Shown here one piece after another: positions 25,350 to 34,000 of a DNA stretch of 64,000 bases. The stretch spans positions 890,584 to 954,583 of the forward strand of contig CP133159.1 of assembly GCA_030913385.1 (NCBI GenBank), in the 5' to 3' direction. Positions within the stretch are counted from its first letter, which is position 1, and every line of letters begins with the position of its first letter. Both the position numbers and the translations under genes were made by a program. A model generated the notes under the pieces. It was not told the origin of the DNA. It made no database searches and was given only the letters and a program-made list of their open reading frames with translations. The DNA is from Cytophagaceae bacterium ABcell3 (lineage in GTDB: Bacteria; Bacteroidota; Bacteroidia; Cytophagales; Cytophagaceae).

Positions 25350-27215
25350 TTGGGCTTACGTCATAATTATTTTCATAGCTTTTTTATTGTATTACTTCTT
25401 ATAGGCTTATTTGCCGGCAATGCGAATGCAATCAAGCCCATTGTGTTGTCCAATGATTTGCAGGAACTGTTTATCGTAAGGGAATATGTGGAATATATGG
25501 AAGATACCGCAGGAGTGACATTAGATGAAATATTAAGTTCCGAAGATCTCCAAAATCAATTTGTACCTAGCACCTTTCAAGACCTTATCAACCAAAACAG
25601 GAAAGCTGTTTACTGGCTAAAGTTTCATATCGTAAAAAATGACATAGATATACAACCTTTTAGAATAGAGCTTTTTGATTACGATATTGATGAAATCAGC
25701 TTTTTCTATCCTGATAGTACAGGAAAGTTTGTAGAGCATAAAGCTGGTTTTTCGATGCCATTTTCCTCTAGGGAGGTAAACCATAAAAATGTAAGCTTCA
25801 TCCTGCCTAGCCATATTGAAAATGATACATTGTATATGCGTTTTGCTTCGGATAAACGGAACGTCTTGGAGCCAGTACTTCGATCTTATGACCGTATTTT
25901 TAACTATGCAATAAACGAGTATGTCTTAATAGGCATTTTCAATGGGCTATTGCTTGTAATGATTTTATATAACCTTCTTTATTTCCTTAGTTTAAGGAAG
26001 TTATATTATATTTATTATGTTATTTATGGCTCAGGTACCCTTTTGTATTTAATGTGCAGAAACGGCACCGGGTTTCAATATTTATGGCCCAATTTGCCTC
26101 AGATAAATGATTACATGGGGGAAACAGGGCTTTTTCTAAGTAGTATTGGTATGCTGCTTTTTTCTTCTAGTTTTCTGGGGTTAAAAAGAAGGTTGCCTAT
26201 AATATATAAGATTCTTTTTGTGGTCTTATCAATTAGAGTTGTCATATATGTCATGCAGCTATTTCACCATCACTTTTATTTATTTGAGCTGGTTGACTTG
26301 GGTTTTATGATAGCGGTGCTTGGTGTTTCCCTTCATTTATATTATAAAGGAACTTATAAACCTGCTAAATGGCTGGTTATTTCTTATTCCATTTTATTGT
26401 TCTCATATTTAGTATCAGTTCTGGAGCAGGCCACTTTCCTTTCTTCAGGAGTGATTACTGTATACGCTGTAAATTTTGGCATTGTGCTAGAATTTACATT
26501 TCTGTCCATGGGTATTGCTGAAATGATTAAGGACACTTATAAAGAGCGTAATAAAGCACAGGCTAATCTTATCGTGCAGTATAAACAAAATCAGGAGTTA
26601 AAAGAAAAGGTTAACCGTGAGTTAGAGGCAAAAGTCGCAGAGCGCACCAAAGCGCTTCACGAAGCTAATAGAAAGATGGAAGAAAAGGCTGAGGAAAATA
26701 TTAAAATGAGTATCTCGCTTGACCTGGCAAATAATGAGCTTAAGAAGTACATCAATAATTTTGCTATTTCTACAGTTACCAAATCTCACATAGATTTTGA
26801 AGACTTTAGGAAGGCTTATCCAGACGAGCCATCTTGTATGCGCTATCTTAAAGGCCTTAAAGATAAAATCGGTTACAAATGCATCAAATGCGGTAGTGTC
26901 AAGTCCATTAAGGGTAAAAATCGTTTTGACAGACGTTGTGCTGTTTGTAACTACAATGAATCTTTGACATCAAACACTATTTTTCATAGAATCAAGTTCC
27001 CTCTTACCAAGGCTTTTTACATGCTTTACATCTACTCAAGAGATATTGATGTAACTGCATCTGAAATGTCTGGTATGCTTGACCTTCAAAAGACTACGTG
27101 TCAAAATTTTAAAAATAAGGTATCGGAAAGAATAACCTTACTTACGGGTAAAAGCAAGTCAAAGGACTTTACTTGGGAAGACCTCATTTATGGTCAACAG
27201 TATCAAAAAAGTTGA
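25350..27215 (+). CDS. 7TM-DISM receptor with C-terminal IS1595-type zinc ribbon
   Basis: 621 residues from a TTG start; the frame is closed upstream by a TAG and has no ATG. The order is: signal peptide (about 1-25), extracellular 7TMR-DISMED2-like sensor (about 30-160), seven membrane helices (about 185-385), coiled coil (about 395-470), then a soluble tail. The tail carries the zinc ribbon of IS1595-type transposases, CIKCG and CAVC (Cys511, 514, 530, 533), followed by SNTIFHRIKFPLTKAFYMLY and a helix-turn-helix-like stretch. It ends there, with no transposase catalytic domain. In this receptor class the tail is usually a kinase, cyclase, LuxR or LytTR output. I infer a membrane-held DNA- or protein-binding output. 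The LytTR gene ends 3 bases away, convergent. Confidence 0.85.
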   Translation: MGLRHNYFHSFFIVLLLIGLFAGNANAIKPIVLSNDLQELFIVREYVEYMEDTAGVTLDEILSSEDLQNQFVPSTFQDLINQNRKAVYWLKFHIVKNDIDIQPFRIELFDYDIDEISFFYPDSTGKFVEHKAGFSMPFSSREVNHKNVSFILPSHIENDTLYMRFASDKRNVLEPVLRSYDRIFNYAINEYVLIGIFNGLLLVMILYNLLYFLSLRKLYYIYYVIYGSGTLLYLMCRNGTGFQYLWPNLPQINDYMGETGLFLSSIGMLLFSSSFLGLKRRLPIIYKILFVVLSIRVVIYVMQLFHHHFYLFELVDLGFMIAVLGVSLHLYYKGTYKPAKWLVISYSILLFSYLVSVLEQATFLSSGVITVYAVNFGIVLEFTFLSMGIAEMIKDTYKERNKAQANLIVQYKQNQELKEKVNRELEAKVAERTKALHEANRKMEEKAEENIKMSISLDLANNELKKYINNFAISTVTKSHIDFEDFRKAYPDEPSCMRYLKGLKDKIGYKCIKCGSVKSIKGKNRFDRRCAVCNYNESLTSNTIFHRIKFPLTKAFYMLYIYSRDIDVTASEMSGMLDLQKTTCQNFKNKVSERITLLTGKSKSKDFTWEDLIYGQQYQKS

Positions 27216-27218
27216 TTT

Positions 27219-27605
27219 TTACAATACAAGTTGTTCTATGAGGTCTAATAGCAATTCCTTTTTTCTCACAGAAACTGGGATGTGCTTACCATTCGTCAAC
27301 ACCACATAGCCACCTTCGCTTTTAATATACTTGCTTATGGTATTTATATTAATAATGAATGACTTGTGTATTCTTAGGAATGTTTCTGGCGAAAGTCTTT
27401 CTGAGAGTGCTTTTAAGTTTCTTGAAACTAGTAGACACTTCCCATTATTTAAATGGAGTCTGGTGTAACCGCCATCCGCTTCAGCAAACATAATATCCTC
27501 TACATTTAAGAATACACATTCATGCTTGTCCATTACAACAATTCTTTTTTGTGAAAAGGTTGTTGCAGGTTTAATTTCAGGAGAAATAGCAATAGCTTGT
27601 TTCAT
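27219..27605 (-). CDS. LytTR-family DNA-binding regulator
   Basis: A 128-residue stand-alone LytTR domain with a short leader. Family features are VFLNVEDIMFAEADGGYTRLHL, KALSERLSPETFLRIHKSFIININTISKYI and HIPVSVRKK. There is no receiver domain, so it is not a classical response regulator. LytTR proteins bind direct repeats about two helical turns apart. It lies tail to tail with the 7TM-DISM receptor, and its start has a good -7 box upstream. Confidence 0.9.
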   Translation of the reverse strand: MKQAIAISPEIKPATTFSQKRIVVMDKHECVFLNVEDIMFAEADGGYTRLHLNNGKCLLVSRNLKALSERLSPETFLRIHKSFIININTISKYIKSEGGYVVLTNGKHIPVSVRKKELLLDLIEQLVL

Positions 27606-27641
27606 GGTCGTTGGGTTTTGATTAAGTGATTAAGTATGAAG

Positions 27642-27649
27642 CAAAGATA
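27642..27649 (-). promoter_or_regulatory. -7 box of the LytTR gene
   Basis: On the minus strand TATCTTTG matches the Bacteroidota consensus TAnnTTTG exactly, 37 bases before the ATG at 27605. No clear -33 box is visible. Confidence 0.55.
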
Positions 27650-27666
27650 TGTTGGGCGACAAAAAA

Positions 27667-27831
27667 TAAAGGAAAATTACGCCGAAAAAGCATCAAAACT
27701 CATGGGGTATGTCCTTTAAAAAATAAGGAAAAAAACAAATAAAGGACGTTTAAAAAACCTTTTAAATATGCGAGGAAGGCGTTTTTGGAAAAAATAAAAT
27801 TTCTTAAGGACGTAGTTTAATCATAAAGGAC
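27667..27831. promoter_or_regulatory. Cluster of AAGGAC-like repeats upstream of the LytTR gene
   Basis: Five same-strand AAGGA elements occur at about 27669, 27725, 27742, 27806 and 27826, and one inverted copy (GTCCTT) at 27711. The last two read AAGGAC exactly 20 bp apart, the two-turn spacing expected for LytTR-type direct repeats. Binding is inferred. Confidence 0.35.
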
Positions 27832-27921
27832 AAGGCTGTTAATAGCCTCAAATATCCAGTATGCTCTCTCTGAAAAAATAGGGAAGTGAATAGCGCATTT
27901 GGATAGTAGCATTGGGCCTAA

Positions 27922-27963
27922 TTTATCCACCAACGTAGACACCGATCTTGGTTGGTGGATAAA
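27922..27963. terminator. Perfect 13-bp hairpin after the giant T9SS gene
   Basis: TTTATCCACCAAC (27922-27934) and its exact complement (27951-27963) enclose 16 bases. No long T-tract follows. Its position downstream of the gene ending at 28029 suggests a 3' end or mRNA-stabilising structure. Confidence 0.5.
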
Positions 27964-28028
27964 GTGAATTTTTCTGCTAGTTATAGATGGGTTATTTTTG
28001 CCTTAAATCTACAGCTTAATTTTTACCT

Positions 28029-31000
28029 TTAGTAAAGTATCTTAACCCACCCTGTAGATGTATAGTCAGAGTCATCTCCGCTGCCCTTAAATTCTATTAC
28101 ATAATAATAGGTAGCAACAGGCACCAACTGTCCATTGCGGGTGCCGTCCCAAGGTTGGCGATATCCGTGATAGTCTTCATACATAATGTTTCCCCAGCGG
28201 TTATAAATCCTAACTACTGTTTGTGGGTATTTTTCTAGTCCATCTATAAGCCAATAGTCATTTAAGCCATCATTGTTTGGTGTGAACGTATTAGGTATCT
28301 TAACAGGTGTATAGTTATTGACGACTATATCTTTCGTTAATTGGCAACCTCTGCCTGCAGGGCCTGTAAACATAGAGACTTGATAAGAAGTAGAGAAGTC
28401 TTCATCTTGAGCCACATAATATGGGATAGAAATATCAGATGTCTCCCCGTCTACACTTTCTGGAAAGGTTAGAAAGTCCGTAGGGTACCAAGATACTTCT
28501 GACAAGGTGTCATAATGTAAAGGGGCTAACTCTAATGGCAATAAAGTTTCTTTGCCAGGCTGGTAGGTAACGTAAAGCTCTTCTTTGGTAAACCATCCTT
28601 CAGGTTGTTCATATATTTTTATGTACAAACTGTCATAAACAGGAGGGCAAATTTCTGCTGAAACCCTAAGCACATATAGACCACTGGCAGAAGGCGCTTC
28701 AAGCTCAAAAGAATTTGGAGTGTTGCCTGAATAGAACTGCTCTTCAGGAGAGAACCATTCATATAGCGATGCATTTGAATCTTCCCGAGCTGTTGCAATG
28801 ATAGGGCCGTCAGTTTCGCAAATTGTATCAGCATTGGTGATAATCTCGGCATTGGGTATCTCGTGCACATCTTGATAGTGTATATCTGACCTGCCAGTTT
28901 GCTGATATACGCAGTGGTGGTTTGAAATTACTTCAACATAAAACGATTGGTTTTTATGTACTGTCACATCTATAGTGTTCTGCAGCGAATCACTGGAAGG
29001 CAGTATTCCGTCTTGGTCAAAAAAGCGGAAAGCAGGGGTTGGACCTACACCCTCACCCGTTATAGCTGTTAATGTTATTTCCTCGCCTTCACATACAGGC
29101 TCTAAAGCTTCTAATGAAACCTCTGGATAAAAAGCTTCTTCTGGAAAAACAGAAAGTATTGCGGTGTCCTGAGGACAAACACCATTGGATATGATCCATT
29201 CAGCGACTAAAGTATCGCTCATAGATTCAAAATTGGTAAGCATCGACGCATGGTCTTCCAACATTATGCCTATGTCTCCTGTGTTGTGAATGATATTCCA
29301 TGAACCAGTGCCTACTAGAGGGGTATTTCCTGTCAAAACTTTATTTGCTTCAGCCAAACAGTAAACAGTTGTATCTGACTTGCTTCCTGAGACAGTAGCT
29401 TCTGACGGATGTAAATCTACTTGTATTTCAATTTGCTCAGGGTCGCTAACACACCCATTTAGGGTAGTTTCTACAACAGTTCCTGTCACCAAATCATTTT
29501 CTACATAAAATGTTATGGAATCAGCAGTTGATTGTTCATTCAAACTGTTTTGTCCTGTGTTTATCTGGAAAGAAAATTCGCTTCCCTCTAAGCCTCTTAC
29601 TGGCAAACTTACTTCATTGCCCTCGCAGATAGGCCCAACAGGTGTTATTTGGGGTTGGTGAACAGTATCTACCACTACGGTAATAGTTGTTGCAGGGCTT
29701 TCGCAGAGGTAATTGCTCTGTGTTACCTGGTACTGTTCGGTCACGACTTGGCGGGCCAGTTCCGGCCTTGAGGCAAAAAGGCTGTCGTTTTTGTACCAGC
29801 TCAAGGTATTGGAGCCGCTTGCGGTAGCTTCCAGTACGGGCAGATCTGCAATGTTCTGGCAGTAACGTACCGTGTCGGTGGCTACAGGCGCCAAAGGCAC
29901 TTTTACGACCACGGCTTCTCGCATCAAGGAGTCTGCACATCCGTCGTCGCTGACATATTTGTAGCTGACCTCATACAGCCCGGAGTCTGCCGGCGGTGTG
30001 AACAGGCCTTCTGGGGAAACTGTCGCCCCTCTGAAAACGCCGCCTTCTGGGTATGCGCCTGTCAGGTCAAAAGGCTCAGAGGCGGTACAGGCATCCGGTA
30101 TTTCATCAAAAGACACCTCTACATAGTCATAAACTACCAAAGAAACTACCGCACGGGCAGTTTGGGCACTGTCCAGGCTTTTTACTTCAGCAAAATATTT
30201 CCCGCCATCTGTCAGGTAAGTGGCTTCAGGGTTATTTACGGGACTGGTAAAGTTTTCGTCATTGAACCAGTGGACATAAGAATCCTGATAGCCACTGACG
30301 GCATCGTTTAGGCTTGTCAGGTCGTAACCGCCATATTGAGCAGGCAATCCGGCCATGTTGGCGCAAATGGCCACCGTGGTGTCGACAGGGGTGAGGGTGC
30401 ATTCCAATACATACACGGAATCAAGTTGTGAGCAAGCGTTTTCCGTTGCCGTTAGGTAATACCAACCCGGCTTATCGACCACGGGCGAAGGGATATCGTC
30501 CCCGCCAGCAAAAGTGCTTCCTTCCGGCCCTGTCCATTCATAGGTAATGCCATCGCCTGTAGGCCCTCCCGACAAACCAATCTGTCCGCTGATGCAATCG
30601 AGGCGCTTGTCTTCTCCGGCATCTGTCAAAGGCAAAAGGTTCACTGGTACATGGTAAAACGAGGTGTCGCTGATGCACCCGTCTATGCTGGTTTCGACGA
30701 TATTTCCAGAAACATCATGGTCTGCTACCACAAATTGCATAGAGTCATTTTCTGCATAAACAAGTGAGTCAACCCCAGTAATGTCGTTCCAGGCAAAGGA
30801 GCTTCCTTCAAGGCCGTGGACATATAAGTTTTGCAGTGACGCCTCGCAGAAAGGCCCTTCTGGCGTAATAGTCGGTCGCACCGGTGTGGTATCTACCACT
30901 ACCGTAATAGTTGTTGCAGGGCTTTCGCAGAGGTAATTGCTCTGTGTTACCTGGTACTGTTCGGTCACGACTTGGCGGGCCAGTTCCGGTCTTGAGGCAA

Positions 31001-34000
31001 AAAGGCTGTCGTTTTTGTACCAGCTCAGAGTATTGGAGCCGCTTGCGGTAGCTTCCAGTACGGGCAGATCTGCAATGTTCTGGCAGTACCGTACCGTGTC
31101 GGTGGCTACAGGCGCCAAAGGCACTTTTACGACCACGGCTTCTCGCATCAACGAATCTGCACACCCGTCTTCGCTGACATATTTGTAGCTGACCTCGTAC
31201 AGCCCGGAGTCTGCCGGCGGTGTGAACAGGCCTTCTGGGGAAACTGTCGCCCCTCTGAAAACGCCGCCTTCTGGGTACGCGCCGGTCAGATCAAAAGGCT
31301 CAGAGGCCGTACAGGCATCCGGTATTTCATCGAAAGACACCTCTACATAGTCGTACACCACCAAAGAAACTACTGCACGGGCAGTTTGGGCACTGTCCAG
31401 GCTTTTCACTTCAGCATAATATTTCCCGCCATCTGTCAGGTAAGTGGCTTCAGGGTTATCAACCGGACTGGTAAAGTTTTCGTCATTGAACCAGTGGACA
31501 TAAGAATCCTGATAGCCACTGACGGCATCGTTTAGGCTTGTCAGGTCGTAACCGCCATATTGAGCAGGCAATCCGGCCATGTTGGCGCAAATGGCCACCG
31601 TGGTGTCCATGGGGGTGAGGGTACATTCCAATACATACACGGAATCAAGTTGTGAGCAAGCGTTTTCAGTTGCCGTTAGGTAATACCAACCCGGCTTATC
31701 GACCACGGGCGAAGGTATATCGTTCCCGCCAGCAAAAGTGCTTCCTTCCGGCCCTGTCCATTCATAGGTAATGCCATCGCCAGTAGGCCCTCCCGACAAA
31801 CCAATCTGTCCGCTGATGCAATCGAGGCGCTTGTCTTCTCCGGCATCTGTCAAAGGCAAAAGGTTCACTGGTACATGGTAAAACGAGGTGTCGCTGATGC
31901 ACCCGTCTATGCTGGTTTCGACGATATTTCCAGAAACATCATGGTCTGCTACCACAAATTGCATAGAGTCATTTTCTGCATAAACAAGTGAGTCAACCCC
32001 AGTAATGTCGTTCCAGGCAAAGGAGCTTCCTTCAAGGCCGTGGACATATAAGTTTTGCAGTGACGCCTCGCAGAAAGGCCCTTCTGGCGTAATAGTCGGT
32101 CGCACCGGTGTGGTATCTACCACTACGGTAATAGTTGTTGCAGGGCTTTCGCAGAGGTAATTGCTCTGTGTTACCTGGTACTGTTCGGTCACGACATGGC
32201 GTCCCAGTTCCGGCCTTGAGGCAAAAAGGCTGTCGTTTTTGTACCAGCTCAAGGTATTGGATCCGCTTGCGGTAGCTTCCAGTACGGGCAGATCTGCAAT
32301 GTTCTGGCAGTACCGTACCGTGTCGGTGGCTACAGGCGCCAAAGGCACTTTTACGACCACGGCTTCTCGCATCAACGAATCTGCACACCCGTCTTCGCTG
32401 ACATATTTGTAGCTGACCTCGTACAGCCCGGAGTCTGCCGGCGGTGTGAACAGGCCTTCTGGGGAAACTGTCGCCCCTCTGAAAACGCCGCCTTCTGGGT
32501 ACGCGCCGGTCAGATCAAAAGGCTCAGAGGCGGTACAGGCATCCGGTATTTCATCGAAAGACACCTCTACATAGTCGTACACCACCAAAGAAACTACTGC
32601 ACGGGCAGTTTGGGCACTGTCCAGGCTTTTCACTTCAGCATAATATTTCCCGCCATCTGTCAGGTAAGTGGCTTCAGGGTTATCAACCGGACTGGTAAAG
32701 TTTTCGTCGTTGAACCAGTGGACATAAGAATCCTGATAGCCACTGACAGCATAATCTAGGCCCGTCAGGTCGTAACCGGCATATTGAGCAGGCAATCCGG
32801 CCATGTTGGCGCAAATGGCCACCGTGGTGTCCATGGGGGTGAGGGTGCACTCAGCTACATAAGCAACATCTGTTTCTGTACATTCTTTTTGGATAACAGT
32901 TAATGTATACTCGCCTGGTCTGTTTATGGTTATAGCTGCTGTAGAATCATTGGGCAAAATGGTGGCACCCGCAGGCCCTTCCCATTTAAAAGAAGTTTCT
33001 GGGGTTGTGGTACTGCCCAAAAGAGGTGCTGTGCCAGTAATACAGTCCAATCTTTGGTCGTCTCCTGCATCTGCCGTAGGAACAATGCCTGATGTAGTTA
33101 CTTCTACCGTATCAGTCATTGAACAAATATTGTCAACGGCTTTCAGTACATAAAGACCCGGAACATCTGCTTCCGTGGTCAAGCTTAAGCTGTCTGGCAA
33201 GAAATTAACACCATCTGGTCCTTGCCAGTAATAATTTTCTAGTCCTAAGGCAGAGAAACCTGACAGCATTGTATGGGTATCTCCACATTCAATATTTGCA
33301 GTTGGCCCTGCATTTATACTATCTACTACCACTGTGTCGGATGCAGAGAGCGTAATTTGACAACCTTCTGGACTTAAAAGGATCACATTGGGGACATATT
33401 TTCCTGGCTTGTTGTATAAGTGAGCGATTGAGTCTGACTCATTAAGATGGGAAGTGGAAGAAAGGTCTCCAAAATCCCAATAATAAGAAGATATATTGCT
33501 TCCTATGACTTCAGCGTTCATTTCTTCTCCCAAACATAAAAAGGTGTCAGCTACTGCTAGTTCTCCTATGGGGCCTTTGATTCGCACAGGCTTGCTGGTT
33601 GTGTCTTGGCAACCATTTAGCCCAGTTACTATTAATTGTACATTGTACTCCCCTGCCTGCGGATAGAAATGACTCACTTCCACATTTTCTGTGGTAGAAG
33701 TTTCTCCATCGCCAAAGTCCCAAGTATATGTATGGCTATACGTAGACGTACTGGTAAAAGGTAAGGAGAAAGAGCCTACGCAGCGAGAAGTGTCCGGGCC
33801 AATTTCAAAATCGGCAACTGGTCTTACCAGCCGTACATAATCTGTTCTGGTCAAAGAGTCTATGCAGCCACCATTATCTTCCACAATAAGTGTTACGGTA
33901 TAGCTTCCGGTATCTGCAAAAGTATACCGGTGGTTTCCTGCATATCCATTGGCTATCTGTCCATCTCCATATATCCAAGTGTACTGGTTGGCACTGGAAA

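Noticed and set aside
25350-27215. An IS1595 insertion into the receptor gene
   Set aside because: The ribbon is in frame after the coiled coil, there are no inverted repeats flanking it, and the catalytic domain is wholly absent, so fusion is more likely than insertion.
30808-32412. Open frames on either strand within the giant gene repeats
   Set aside because: They repeat because the gene repeats; they are shadows in other frames.
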